A DNA stretch of 64,000 bases from Toxoplasma gondii ME49 (GCF_000006565.2 NC_031479.1:3932289-3996288); one strand, 5' to 3'; positions 34,073 to 52,776 are shown, counted from the first letter of the stretch. The notes: generated by a model not told the origin, from the letters alone. Made by a program: numbers and translations.

Positions 34073-37000
34073 CTGACTGTGCTGGAGATCTGGAAACTGG
34101 AATGTGTTTTGCTAAAGCACGAAATGGCTCGGCTGATTGCAACGTTACGCGTGGAAGGAAAGAATCCGTTTGACAGAAACCAATGGCCGTGTCCCAGACT
34201 GAGGACTAATCTCTCTTCTGGCAACGCCGGTGTACACTGTCGTGTCTTCCTTCCAAGAAGATTCTGGAATTGCATCAGAGCAAAGCCGCACGTTCAGCGC
34301 CTTAGGGCGTTGAGTTGTGATTGCCTCTTTGAGTTGTCCAACCGAAACCGACTTCGACAGCACTCACGCAGTCCGACGTTCACGATCCTCGAGGGAGTTG
34401 CCCGTAGTTCAACTAGTTCTCTGCTCAAGACTCTCCAAGGTGCATCCAGGAACAGCAGGCAACCTACCGAGTTAGATCTGCCGTCAAAGTGGTGCGTGTG
34501 AAGTAGGTTGCGCCTTCTTACACGTGATCTGTTGCCATGGAAACGGTAAGTTGAGTTTAGATACAGTGTTTCTTCCTGAGTTGCCCTCGCCTGCTTGCGG
34601 GGAACATGGATTCTACAGTGCTGCGGACCCTCAGAGTCAGAGTCTTGCGTGCATGTTGGAACTTTGGAGTCGCATATGGCGTCGGCGAACGAGAAGCGAG
34701 TGAGAAACTCTTCAGCTTCCCTTTCTTTATATTCAAAATGTTTGTCGAATGTGTTGCTGAAAAATGCGACCTACTCGGTACGAACACGATGCAAAGTAAA
34801 CAGATGTCACTTCTGGGCAACAGCTCCCGCGCAGCATCACACACAGACCACTGCATTTCAGAACGCCAATAGAGGCAATCTGCCGCCTTTCAGGAATGCG
34901 AACAACAGGCTCACTCATATAACCACATGCCTGGATTCTTCGCGTACATCTTTGCAACGTAATCGGTGTTCCTTCGGGTGCCTGCCGCGCGCATCAGTGC
35001 AGAATAGTCGTTCTATGAAACGCCTATGCATCAGCACACATCCGTCAGAGTTTAGCAGACGATGTCCCCCACAATTTTTCCGTTTTCCATCTTTAAGTGT
35101 CACATGGACAATCCGTCGTAACAGTAGGGATCAAACGATAGAATAAGCTCGAGCATTATCCGTACATGGCAGGCACAGGGAGAAAAAGCTCGACAGCTGC
35201 TGCGAATGACGATGCTACGCGGCACATGCACATTCCTACATGCTGTGAGTCTAGCTCCGCCTTCGTAGTCTCGTTTTTCTTTCTTGAATTCGTGTCCGTC
35301 ACCACAGTACACACCCTTCCACGACTGGATTGTGTGGCGCTTTTTCTGTGCGATCCGCAACCCGGAACTTGCATGTTGGAATCATAAGTCAGCACCACGG
35401 TTTGGAGACACCGTTGGAGATTGAGGAAAGACTCTTCAAACACAGATACCCTGCAACGTTGACCTTCTACCGAGGTATTCCTTCTCGATTGTCGAAACAA
35501 CTGCAGTGGCGGATCTGGCACGCAGGACAGCTGGAAAGCTATACCCGAACTTCTGGGTCGCTGATCATTTGTCAGGAGACTACGTCATCTTAAAATGTGA
35601 TGATCACGGGACATGGGCGAGCTGCGATTTTCATGCTCAACGACGTGTCACACAGACTGCAGTCAACCGACCAAGAGCTTTTGAACCTCGGACCCAAGAT
35701 AGGAGTCGTTGAAACGACCGATTTCTCCAGGCACTCCGCTTGACAAAAAAGTACTCGAAAACACACCGTCCGGTCATGCCCCGCCACCTTTTCTCTGCTT
35801 TCTTCCCCGTAACCGGCTCCGTTTCGCACACGAACGGGACGCCGTCTGAAACATTTTCCCATTTCCGACGAGCCAAGCGCATAACAAGTGGTTTTCAGTC
35901 TGAAGGAGCAAAAAATGAGCCTGAACTCCATAAAATGTGCTGCATGAGAAGTTCTGGGGAAGGAACTCGACAAAAAATAATGCAAAACTGCCCCGTCTTG
36001 CACTGCACCGGTGGTTCAGCATGCAGAGCGCGCCACTTACTCTTGCTTCTGAGTCACTCCCGACCTAATAAGCAAAGATCCACAAATCTTTCCTTTCGGG
36101 GATCTCTTTTCGAACAGATGCTCGATTTTTTCCTCTTTTGTTCAAAAATCTTCTTCAAGACACGCCGAAGCTCATCCTTGCTCACCGTTTTCCGAAGACC
36201 TCACTCGTTCTAACGTTTGTCTTCTGGCCGATTTAGTCAGTGAACTGCCAACACAGACGGTCCATATATTTCCATATATTTTCACGCGCCGCTCTGTTCG
36301 AATTCTCTGACACACAGAGGCAGCGAATCACATCGTCTCAGCCGTTTAGCAGAGCCTGGCGGGGGACCTCGGAAACCGGCGATGTGTATATCGTCCTCTC
36401 TTCCCTGTTCTCCGAAAGCGCCGTTCCGGTTCTCGCAACCCTTTTTCGCGCCGCCTTCTCCCACTCCCTTTTATCGAAAGACCTGGCAACACTGGAACTT
36501 TTTGCGTTTCCTGGATGGCCTTTATTGTTCGAGAGCAGTGGTTCTTGTCTGCCATTTTTAACTGGATTTGAGTGTTGTGTGCGGCCTTCTGTTGTCAGCG
36601 TAGGCTAGAGCGAAGAAGTGCACGTTTACACGGTACGCATTTGACGCCTGCTCCAGCCTTGAAACCGCCAACGTCTTCTTCAGCTCTTTCGCCTGAATTC
36701 TCAAGCACGTTTTCCTCGCGTCAACAAACTTCGGTCCGACGACCTCTGTAGCGCACCGCGAGATCCCGGCGGCTTTTCTTGGATAGCATCGAAGGAACAA
36801 GTAAATTTCGGACAGCTGCATTCCCAATCTCGCTGTGTGTCTTGTGTATCTTCTGTAGACAAACAGTTCCACGTTTCCGCTTCTCTGTTCGCATGCACGC
36901 GCGCTCCCCTCCCCGGTCGGCCAGATGTTCGGGAGCCGCAGATTCTCCTGATCCCCGTAACAACGGACAGAAACAAGGAAACTCAAAGCTTTTCTCTTTT

Positions 37001-37568
37001 GGCTTTCACCGGAGTGGAAAGGGATTGAAAACAACTCTGAAGAGAATCGCTTTCTTTTCGCCTGACAACGGGACAGCACTCCTTTTTCAGCTCCACTGTC
37101 TCTATCGGAAAATGGACTCTTCTCCTGCGCATCATGGCTACGCTTAGGCCCACAGAAATACGCTGTAGAGCCGCCGTCCCGGATGTCCTTGTCGCGAAAC
37201 GCGTGGTTTCTGAGCGGAGAGCCGCGATCTGTTTTCTCCTCTTTTCCAGCCTTCTGGAAACCGTCCTTCTTCCCTCGGTATGCGGTCTCGCATCGCGGAG
37301 GCCGTCGCGTTCTCTGCCTGCTTCCCCACCTGGCCTGAGTCTTCCGGTCGCATCTTCTCTCGATCTCAAGTCTATCCTCCTCTAGCCTCTCTCTGCCTGT
37401 AGCCTCTCGATCCTCTAACATCTCGTCGAACCTCCTTCTCTTCTAACCTCTCCTCTGACTTCTCTCTCCCTACTTCCCCTTTCCTGCTCGGATATTTCTT
37501 TTCTCGACCCTCTCCGTTCCGTCTCTGCGCTTTCCACTCCTCGGTCCGACCGCCGCTTTCCAGAGACG
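34073..37568. other. Intergenic sequence, right part of the accessory island
   Basis: 3.5 kb with no supported gene. A minus-strand ORF of 287 codons at 36558-37421 is opposite the pyrimidine-rich leader of the next gene; its Arg/Lys/Glu richness is explained by that complement. A strongly C/T-rich tract at about 37380-37560 on the plus strand is the probable leader of the 37569 gene. Confidence 0.5.
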
Positions 37569-40500
37569 ATGATGACAGAAGCGCGGAGTGGCGAGGGCCG
37601 CTTGAGCCTTCTATCACATGCCGCGACATTTCGGCAGCCTTCTCGCCAGTGTCAGAGCATCCTTGTGTCCGAATGGCTCGCGAACAAGCTGATTCGCAGG
37701 TGAGAATTGCTGTCCTTCGCCCCGTTTCGTCTTGTTCGCTCTCCGCTCCTTCACCTCTGTGAGGATTCCAGCTTCTCATATGCACGCACCGGACGCGTTA
37801 AGACACGGCGCAGCCGAGAGTCGACCTGCGGTCTGCGAGCTCGCTGCCCGTCTCGCAGTCTCGCTTTGGGGTCGGAAGAGCGACTGCGTTCGCGCCAGTC
37901 TTTCAAGAGGCGAGCGGGGGACTTCGTCGCGGGGGAAAGACAACGTTTCCGTGGAGAGAGTCAAGTCTTGATCCGCCCAGCCGAAAACACTATGAAGAGA
38001 TGTCTCTTGCATGCATCGACTTTCTGTGAAGTCGAATCCAAAAGGTCAGGTGTCTCTCTTTGAGTCTCGCTTTTCTCGGAACTCACCTCAGAATCCGCAG
38101 CGTTTCCTCCCTGTTGCTGCCGCCTTCTTTGCCTCGGTTCTTGTGTCTCCACCCCTGGGGAGCTCTGGCGTTTCCAAAGAGCGATGTCGCCTCACTGCTC
38201 ATCGTTTCGCCACTGCTCGGCCTCTGGAAACATAAAAAGGATGTCTGCTATGGTCGCTTCAAGGAACTCGCAAAAACGCGAGCATCTGTCACTGAAGTTG
38301 TGCGTTTTGTGTCCTCGACTCCGGCCTTCCACCGGAAACAGACACTCTTGGGAATCGCCTTCCCCCCGCCTGTTTAACTCTGTGCCGATGCATGCAGCTG
38401 TGCGTTGTAGTTTCTGAGAAAGCCTTCTCTTGCATGCGTGCGCTCAGATATCTTGAGAGCTTCTCTGACCAGACCTGGCCGTCCGTCGTCAAATGGTGAG
38501 GAAAGCGACAAATCCTCCGAAACAACCGAGTAAACAGAGACCCCATTGTACCTGGGATACAAAGGATGTCTCTCTTTGTAAGATACAGACATCCAGATTC
38601 TTTGCGCGCTGTGCCCCACCACCGTAGTGGACTGCGTAAGACAGCTAAATGTTTGAATTTCAGCGTCCTACCACATCAGCGTTTTTCCACCTAGAAGACG
38701 CCGGCAGAGGAAAACGGGCGAGAGCAGCGGAGAATACAAAAGAAAAGAGCATGTATGCCGCGAACCCCACTTCGAAGGAAAGACCAGAAGAAGACGGAGA
38801 GGTCTGAGAGAAAGCAAAGACACTCCGTTGTCGGATTTCTTTAATCCCCAGAGGTTCACGACCTAGAGTTGCGACAGCTTTGACGGTGACGCTACGACAG
38901 CCAGAGATTTCGATGTCCTCTGCTGAGTCTTCTTCGTTGTCCTCCTGAGCATGTGTGGGCAGCGTTCTTCTACCTCTACTCAGAGTCCGGTGCATGCGCT
39001 TGCGGTCTCTCGTTGCAGGACTTTCGTCCTCGGCGTCCTGTCTCTGAAGAACTCCGGAATTCCTCTCCACAGTCTCTCTGTCGACGAACTGGTCGACATC
39101 GTGAACCGTAGGTTTTCCACCTCATGTTTCGACTCTCGCTTCCTCCACATTCTCGCGTTTTGGCAACTTATCTTGCGGGACGCCTCACCCCTGCCACGAG
39201 TCTTCTTGGTCCTTTTCCACGCAACCTTCTGAACGCCTTTTCTTCGGCCTTGTCTGCTTCCTTCGTCGAAAGTGTCTCTTCCTGAAGATCGCCCCAAACC
39301 CAGGCTGCCCACTCTCCTCTTTCTCGTGGGCTTGTCGCGCCGTCTCCTGGTCCACCTTTCAGTGTTTCTTCTCTCTTCACGCTTTCTCAAGATAACCCTC
39401 ATCGGTCACCGAGACTGGCTTCTTGCCAGCTGCCGCTTCTCTCCCCATTTCTCCCTTTGACGGTTTCTTTCCCTGTCTTCTTGGGTGCTTTTCTCTGTCT
39501 CCTTTCCTCCATTCGACCCCTCTCTCCTCGTTCTTCTCTTCTCGTTCAACACTCGCAAACTTCTGAGATTGCGGTCTTACGGTTTGGACTCGCGAGAGTC
39601 TCTCAATGACTAACCGAATGCCTAGAAGAGACTTGTATCAGTGCATGGCCGGCTTAAAAGTTTAACATTTCCTTCGCTGCTGCTGGAACTGCATGTTGTT
39701 CGCTTGCGGTAGGACGCTGAAGCGTCTTCTTCCAAGTCAAATTCATCGAAAACCTAGAACTACCACAGTTCCTTGACGGTTAGCTGGGTCACACTGGCTT
39801 CTCTTCTCTTTCTTCCTGTTGCTCTTCTCTTTCTTCATGTTGTCCCTCTTATTCTCTTTCTTCCACTTCTTCCTTCCGGTTCTTGCGTTTCGGCGCTTCT
39901 TTGCTGTTGGTGTGGGGAGAGCACTTGCGGTTCATCATTTCTTCTCTCGTGAACCGCAGTTTCAAGTGCTCCTTCTTCTTCTTCGCGACTCTTCTTCAGA
40001 AAACGGATATTCGAGTCTGACGCCGGCACAGCGGCTCGTCCCTCTCCAGTGGGCGTCGTCAGCCCCCTCTCCGTCTGAGCTGCGAGAAGAGCTTCATACT
40101 TTTTCTCCGTCGCTCAGCTGTCTGCACAACCCACCGGGAGTCTCCTCAGTCGCTGACACGCGGGCTTCGGTCGGAGGCTCAGGCAGAAAAAGAGTCACTT
40201 TTTCTTCTTTCTCTGCACCTTCCTCGGGGCTGCGAAGACATTCCACCTCAGCGATCGCGAGGAAACCGAGCAGCGACTGGAGAACAGGAGACCCTGCCGT
40301 TTTCCTGCCTCCACGAGCTGCGCCGGCCTCGTAAGAAAATCGGAACATAACAGCCAAGACAAGAAAAGTCAGAGAGGGAGTCCAAATGACACGATCAGGT
40401 GCCATGTACGGGAACTGGTCTTTCACTACAGCATACGCTCTTTAAAGATTATATATATGTATACATATGCATATATATATATATATATATATATATACTG

Positions 40501-42798
40501 GCGTTTGACTAAATATTGCTACACCTTTCTGTGAATCTGTACTTGTTTCTATCTATTCATCTAACTATCTATATCTATCTATTTCCTTTCTATCTATCTA
40601 CTCATGTTTTCATTTATTTGTGATTCTTTATATCTGCAGCTTGGGGGAGATAGGTGAATCTGTGCATGCATTTGCACGTTGAAGGCTGCGTGTTCATGCG
40701 AACGTCTGTATTCTTCTGTGGAGTGGGAGAGGTTCTTCATGGAAGAAGCAGGGCACCATTTGTAGTTCTGCATGCAGTCTTTCTCGTCCATTTTTTCTTC
40801 AGACCCCTCCCAGAGGCGCCTTCCCGCTTCTCCTCCACTCCAGAAACGTATCCCTCGTGGTGGGGGGACTCGGCGCTCCCTCCTCGCGTCAGCTGTCCAT
40901 ACATCGCGGCGGCGCTCGGTTCGCGTCCTTCGCCCTGTTCGCTGTCCTCTCAACCGGGGGAGACTCCTCTGTCAAGGGCGCCACGCGAGGCCGGCCTCGG
41001 CTCTTCTCGGCTCTCGAGTGTACATACACCCCACACCCACGGGGCCTGTGCGCGTGGGCCGCACGACGCCGCATGCGTCGCCGCCTGTTCCCGGGCGGCA
41101 GCCGAGACAGACTTCTCGACAGCTTCCGCGTTTGACTGCTTCTCAGGTGTACAGACAGGGGACGGACCGGCAGCGTCGTACTGCGCCGCCTTTCCCGCTT
41201 CCGTCGCGCCTTCGTGTCTCGCGCCTGGTGACCGGCCTTGTTCCTGCTCCACTTCCGTGTCTCCTCCTGGGGCGGCTGGAGTTCCTCTGTCAAACGCGAG
41301 ACTCCTTTCTTCAAATGAGAAGCCGAAAACGCTTCTTCAGTCGTCTGCAGCTCGCGGCAGTCGCGCCGTTCCCCTGTCCCCGCCTCCGAGGTCGCGAGAG
41401 AGCCTCGCCTTTTCGGCGTCGCCCCGACGGGCCACGACGTCTCATACTACGCTGCATGCAGAGCGCAAGCGTTCGAATGCGATGTGTATCAAGCAAAGAA
41501 ATCTGCATGCGTCCCGACCGGCGCACAGCCCGCTGCCACCCATCGACGGCTTCCAGGCCTTTCGACCCTCACAAGAAGCTCGGTGGGTATGCACTCTCCG
41601 TCCTAGCTCCCACAGACACCTCCCGCCTCGATCGCCGCGTTCAACTGCGAGAGAAAGAGAGAGGCAGCAAAATTTCTCGCGACTGCATGCGACCACACCC
41701 TTCTGGCCCGGGGGTGAAGCCGAGGGCCGCGAACGGTTTGCCCCAGAAGAGACGCAGCTGTCTCCGCCGTGGGATCTCGAAGAAGGGACACCCGCCCTCG
41801 CCGGGAGGTCGGAGGCCGCGCGTCGGACCCCACCGCCGAGAGGCACCCCGGGGACGAGGACAGGAGGCGCGGAAAGCAGAATTGCGCATGCAATTGAGGC
41901 TGCCCGTGGGGCGGCGACTCTGTTTCGGAGGACCTCGCAAGAAGAGGCGTCCCCAGAGCTCGCAGACAGCCCCAAGATGGCCTGCTCGTCGTACTTTGAG
42001 GCAGCCCTCGCCGCGTACTCAGAGACCCCGGGTGTACATACACCTGGCGAAGCCGGGGCACCCTGCGAGCGAGTTGCATGCAGTTGGGAAATCGACATCC
42101 ACGGGCGGCGGAAGCGCGGCGAGAAGCCCGACGCGTTGGCTTTTTCGGAGTCCGATCTGCGGTTCGGACGGGGATCGACAAACGCCAGAAGCACCTTCTC
42201 GCCGGCCGCCCTCCCCGTGTTAGCGCATGCAGCCCCAAGCCCTTCCGCGGACTCTGCGCCTCCGAGGAGTGCGGCAGGCGACTCTTGCGCCGACAGCGAG
42301 ACACTTTCTTCGCTGTCTCTGGACCGCGTGGCCTTCTCGCCATCGGGCTCTGCGAGTCGCCTCACTGTCGCAGATGTCTCCTTCGCGTCCCTGCCGCGAC
42401 AGCCTGTCTCCTGCGGGCGCGGAGACACCTCGGCTGACCTCCACGGCGAGGGAGGCCTGAGGGACTCGGCGGCGCCTCTGAGCGACAGCTTCGTCAGCAG
42501 CGACAGCTCCTTTCCAGAGCGGCTTGTGAGAGAAAAAAGAGATCCTTCCACTGCTGTCGGAGCCGAAGCAGAGAGCGACGCGTGGAGAGAGCAGGAGACT
42601 GCGGCTATCAAAGACATCCTGGAGATGTACTGGGGGGACGTGGAGCAGATTGAGAAGGGTGGGAGAGCCGGAGACAGCGAGTTGGAAGACACAAAGGAAG
42701 GCCCATGCTTTGTGTCGTCAGAGACAGCAAGTGTGCATCTCGACTCTTCGCCGGGAGGGGAGGACACAGCAAGGGAGAGTAACAGGAAAGGGAATTGA
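37569..42798 (+). CDS. Hypothetical protein, 848 aa, four exons, largely disordered
   Basis: Exons 37569-37699, 39019-39107, 40000-40330 and 40803-42798; phases 2, 1 and 2 agree at the three junctions, and all sites are GT-AG with pyrimidine tracts. The start is the first of two adjacent ATGs after a C/T-rich leader. Residues about 1-100 form the only compact-looking part (SEWLANKLIRR, then VLSLKNSGIPLHSLSVDELVDIV, then a TPAQRLVPLQW segment). The remaining 750 residues are Ser/Pro/Arg/Ala-rich and low in hydrophobics. A short acidic helix near the C-terminus (AAIKDILEMYWGDVEQIE) stands out. Two GTGTACATACACC palindromes lie inside exon 4 and are translated. No family recognised. The large last exon is secure; exons 1-2 rest on phase and splice signals alone. 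Confidence 0.68.
40447..40497. repeat. (TA)n microsatellite in an intron
   Basis: A TA tract in the intron between exons 3 and 4 (40331-40802) of the 848-aa protein gene, followed by TATC-type short repeats to about 40600. Confidence 0.85.
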
Positions 42799-45700
42799 CG
42801 GAGTTTACGGCTTATGAAGACCCCTGTCAAAAGAGGGGGAGGAGATGGAGGTTCTGTTTTTATTTTCCAGCTGTTCCATGTTCATGAAGGCAGGTGCCTG
42901 GGACAGGGAAAGCGACAGTTTTGCACACATGGCGATACGGGGGGGGGGCAGTTGAAGGGAGAGAGGAAGAGAAAATGAGAGAAAGGAGTAGAATGGAAGC
43001 TGAGAGAAAGAAACCGGTCTAGGGAGAGAAGAGTTTGTTTCTTTTCTGACACGACTCTCCTTTAGGAAGCAGCGTTTCGTCTGAGTCATTGCCCTCTCTC
43101 CCCCCCCTCCCCCCGCTCCCGCCCTCATTTGGTGAAGAAAAAGAAAAGCCTCTTGGATACCCCGCAAGGCATGCGGGAAGCTTGAAAGCTGTCGCACTGG
43201 ACCTGCATGCAACCCGGTCTTTTCAAGCATGAGTTCCCCGTCTTGTTTCTTCTCTGAATCGCGAAGAAGCTACAGAAACTGAAAGTCTCTCTTCGTGTGT
43301 CTCGGTCGCCCCTTGTCCTGTTTCCCTCGACAGAGTCGAGATTCGTTCAGCCTCGCATGCATTCTTGGCTTTGGTCTCTTGTTTCTTGTCAAGTGGACAA
43401 AGAAGCAGAAAGAAAATGTGCTATTCTGTTGAAGATGAGCGAAGGCGGTCCCGAGGCTTTCTCGTTACCGGGAACCACGAAATGTCGCCGAAACACACCC
43501 TCGCGCGGCTCTCTCCACTTTTGGCGTAGAAAGGAATTTTGTGAATCCACTTTTTTTCTGTTGAGAAGACACTGGGATGTTCTACTTTCGTAGAACGCAT
43601 GGAAATCGATCTTGGCATGTAAAAACTGCCGAGTTTTCTGCGTGGAGCGCGGAAGACTCCTCTCTCTCTTTTCTGCGAGAAGCACTGCTGCACAGAAAAA
43701 GTGTCTCCGCGAACCCCACACTGTCTCCCTTGGTGGCTCTGGAACGAGTCTCCTCCGCAAGCAGAGGCTCTCTCGCGGAGGGAGAAGAGCAAGGAGGATG
43801 ACTGAGAGAGGCAGAGAGTGTGTGCAGGTTTTCTGACGCTTCTCGATCAGGAGATTTTCCGGTAGTCTCGAGGCACGCGTCTTTTTTCAGGGATAGGCGG
43901 TCGGTATCAAGGGCGTAGACTAGGACGCCAGGCTCCTGCATGTCACGCCACAAACTCTGAGCGAGGACTGCGAAACTTAAACTGAGAAGTTGAGGGGGGA
44001 CCGACGTACTTCACACGAAGGAGTTTTGCTCACCTGTGCCTCAAAAAAACAAAGTGGAGATTCGCGTGTACGTGGTGGACGCGAGCTTCCGATACGCATC
44101 CGAAGCCATGTGATTTCTTTCAAGGAACGAGAAGTTACGCGGAGCCAGAGAGAGAGACTCTGCCTGCTCTGAGAGGATGCCTTTCCCTCGTGGAACAGGC
44201 AGCCAAACATCATCTTGGACGAGAGCGACACACTTTCCTGCATCTGCGTTCACGCAACGGTATGAATATGGCCCTGTAGCTGCACTGCTCCAACAAGATG
44301 CATTTCGGCACCCTCATGTCTCTGGAAGTCTGCGTACCTATTTAAAGGTATGAACGTATCCTTACAACTGCATACACATACACACGAACATGTACATATA
44401 TCTATGTATATACTTGTATGTGCAGAGTGTATAATAGAGAGGTGTAGGTGTGCATGTCCTACACTCGCATGCGTACTTCGTTGTTCCCGGGAGGTTCCTG
44501 TTTTTTCAAAAGAAGCGAGCTGAGGAAGGAAAGAGTGGGATCTGCCGTTTCTCCCTATTCTTCTCGGCGGAGACATGAACAATCACGCTGAATCCTTTCT
44601 CGACCTTCCGTTTCTCCTTACCATCCTTTTTTCTTGACCTTTGTTTTCTCTTCACCATTCACTTTCTTCTCTCTCCACATGCCCCGCTTTTCCCTGCTTT
44701 CTTCTTTTGCTCTTCACAAGCGAAACGCAGTCGCAGAATTGGCTTCCTCCCCACCTCCCCAGATTACTTGTTTTCCTGGGGAGTTTGTGTTCCTGCACGA
44801 GATTTTCACGCTCACGAAATCTCCATTTTTTTAAACTCTGTTCTTCGATGGATTTTCTGGCCCCGATGCTTCCGTCGCTTTTACCGGGGCGAAGAATTTC
44901 ACTGCATAGAGAATATCACAGCTTCTAAGGCGCTGAGATTGTCCCCACAACAAACGGTGGACACAGACAACACAGGATTTCTACGCGAAGATCTATTGTT
45001 TATGAACGCAAAATCTGTCACACCAAATACGCCTGCACTGAGGAAAGCGGATCTCGTCTGTTTTGTGTCGTCGCCTTTTTGCCGATGTTCAGTGAAATTT
45101 CTTAAACGTTCTTTCTTACGGCTACTCGTCGTTTTTCGGAATTTTCCTGAAACACTGTTTCGCTGTCCGCCACGTTTACCACACCCTTGTCTTTCTTCGA
45201 TTTTTTGTGGGAGATTTAAATCTAAAGAACACTCTACTACAGGCACCACTGGCACTGAAAACATACAAATACAAAAAAACTCCTCTCTCAGCATTATAGT
45301 AATGATCAAGCGATCTCCATTAAGCTAGATAACGCGCAGACTTTTTCGCCAGACACACGACGAAAACCTTCAGTCGGCCTCTCCGGCCTTTGTTGATTTG
45401 AATCGCAAAGCTACAAGATCACTTCTGTTCTCTCTTTCGAAACGCTGTTTTCTCCAATGTTTGTCAGTCTTCGAAACTCGCACTTTCCTTTTCCTGAGTT
45501 CCTGACCGTCCACGCAGGTCTCTGCATGCAGTCGCCTCCCGGGAAAGGCCAGCAGGAGAACGCTCGACAGTCGACTTCTCTGTCGAGAAATGGTGATCTG
45601 TAAGGAGAGAAGGTGGAAAACAGCAAAGGAGAAGAGAAAGAAAGAGAGGAAGGAAGAAAATGCGCTCTGCCGCTCAATCGACAAGCGATGCATGCGACCC

Positions 45701-46422
45701 GTCGTCTGTCGAGTTGTGCATCTCCTCTGTGAGAAGAGACAAGCAGCCGAGAGAGGCAAAAATCCTCTTCCACTCTGGAAAACGTTCTTGCGTTTGCTCT
45801 TTCAGGTCTCGCAACGAACAAGAAGCAGGCACTCCATCTCGATCTTTTCCTTTCCATCTCTTTCTTCTCCTTAGAGTCTCCCTCCTTTCTCCTCTGCAGT
45901 CTCTCTGTCCGTCGCGCTTGTCGCCGGGGATTTATCTGCACAGCAAAAGCAAAACCCGCTCCCTTTCCAGAGAGCACCTCTCTTCAATGCGAAACTTCGT
46001 TCTGCCCATGTCTGCGCGCAAATCTGCATCCGTGCGGTGTATGTACACTGGAGATGCAACGCAATGTCCATGTAGGGAAACCGCTCTTATCCGGAAAGAC
46101 GATGGCGTCTGTTTCTGCTTCTCTTGTCCTGTGTACGAATGCAAACTTGTTTACGCGTGAAGCTGTCTATGCAGGCCGCTACGTTTTTCTACGTCTTCTC
46201 ATGTGCAGGTGACGGTCCTTATTCGTTTACAACTTAGAATATATATCTCTTGCTCCGGACGGACGTATGGAGATTCAAGACGGCCCTTCGAGGTCGTCTT
46301 TCTTGTCTCCTTTGGCTTCCTCGACACGGCGCTTTTCTGCTCTCCCTGTCGACTTTTCTTTCGCCGATTTGTACCGCCGAGATACATGCATGCAAACCTG
46401 ATCCAAAACTGAAAGGAACAGG
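42799..46422. other. Intergenic region upstream of the release-factor gene
   Basis: 3.6 kb between two plus-strand genes. Minus-strand frames at 43582-43953 and about 44041-44280 read plausibly, and a GTGAGC donor-like site lies at about 44032, but the frames do not join in phase without a stop, so I do not call a gene. Promoter and leader of the release-factor gene are expected in the last kilobase. Confidence 0.45.
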
Positions 46423-51276
<4,854 letters not shown>

Positions 51277-52776
51277 CAGGGAGTAGGATAGGAAGGAAAT
51301 AACACAGTGCACACACAGTCCTCTCGACGAGTGAAACCTCCGTTTTCTCCTCTTACTTTTTTTGCGAAGTCTTTCTGTTTTGTGCAACTGTCTGGCCATC
51401 TCTTTCGCCCGTTTGTTTTTCGGGAGATTCGCCTTTCTCGTCGTAAGATGTGCAGACATGCGAGCGAATACGTTTTCTCATGAGTTACGGCGGTGCGAAA
51501 GATGCTTTCGCCAGATTCTTCGTCTCTCTCTCTCGCGTCTTCGTCGGCGTTCTTCCGCTTCCCCACACTTTCCCCGAGATCCGCGTCCAACGATGGCCCT
51601 CTCACCATTGAAGCCGATGTATCTAAAGCCTGGGTTTCTTCTCTTTCAGTTTACCTCGTGTCTCCTTTTCTCGAGTCTCTCTGGTGCCTTCACTTATTCC
51701 GATCTCCCAACAGGTGGGGTCTTATTACGTATCGACTTGAAAGACAATTTCTATGTCGGGAACCTGCTCTAGTGTCAAATGTCCGTGGTCGCTCTGCGGG
51801 TGTTCGCGAGAAGTTTGGACTTCTTCGAAAAAACATTTGCTTCCCCTGAAGCGACTGCATGCGCGGATCGAAAAAAGCGAAGAGCGAGGCAACTCAGGTG
51901 ACCAACAGTCAGCCTCTTTTCACTTGCCTCGCGTTCCCCCGTATGTTCGCGAAATCTCGAATCAACCGAGAGAGAAAACCAATCGAATGCCAGTCTCTCA
52001 TCTGCATCATCTTAAACGCATACAGATGGACTCCTCATCCTCCCGTTGAGCGGTATATATATACATCTGTCCTTTTACATGAGTTTCCAGGTGCGTCCAC
52101 AAGTGTACAGACATGCATACGTCGACTTGCAGGGCTGTGCGATTTCGTCAGACTCGCGTTGTTTTGTCTCTGTGCGTCGTGGCTGCCAGCTGGGTAGGCG
52201 AGAAAAGTTTCTCTTTTTTGTATCCAGCAAAGACGCCGATGGAAGCAGACGAGAAAAGATGCATGTGCAGAGGAGAGAAAAACGGGAGAGCGAGAGGCAA
52301 GCACTGTAGGAGGAGGGAACGGGGGAACGACGAGGAAGAGACACCGTGGAGACTGAGACGGGACAGGGCAGAGAAAAAAAAAGACAGAAGACACAGAAAG
52401 TTGACGAGAAAAGGAAAAAATCGAGAGTAAAGTGCAGCTTCCAGATAACCTGTGTTCTCTGTATCGAGGACCTGTCACACGTAGGTGTCGACACCCACAA
52501 ACGAATGGATAAAAGCAAAAAGGAAAAACAGAGGAAACGCACAAGACCTCACCACAGCTGCTGGATACACGCCGAGCGATACTGGTCCACCGCAACTCTC
52601 AATGGCATACGCTGCATTTTTATCTCGAGAAGCAATGACAAAAAACGACTCCAAATCCCCCCAAGCCCCCCTGTCGCCTGCGTCGTCGAGAGGTTCACCT
52701 TCTCCTCGCGGGCTGTCTAGACACCCGACGACAGAGCGCCTCGGCGTCGAGCCATCCTTCCCAGGCTTCTCTCTCT
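51277..52776. other. Convergent intergenic region between RF1 and AAR2
   Basis: 1.5 kb between two facing 3' ends. It should hold both 3' UTRs and terminators. Short ORFs on both strands have no domain or codon signal. A GTGTACAGACATGCAT motif is at about 52103. Confidence 0.55.

Noticed and set aside
36558..37421. 287-codon minus-strand ORF rich in Arg/Lys/Glu
   Set aside because: It is the complement of the C/T-rich leader of the 37569 gene, which accounts for its composition.
41442..42830. 462-codon minus-strand ORF opposite exon 4 of the 848-aa gene
   Set aside because: The plus-strand exon has matching splice phases and continuous junctions with upstream exons; the minus frame has no acceptor or conserved segment.
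43582..44280. Two plausible minus-strand frames with a GTGAGC donor-like site between them
   Set aside because: The best upstream frame meets a TGA before the donor, and the frames do not join in phase at any of the three nearby acceptors; no family signal.
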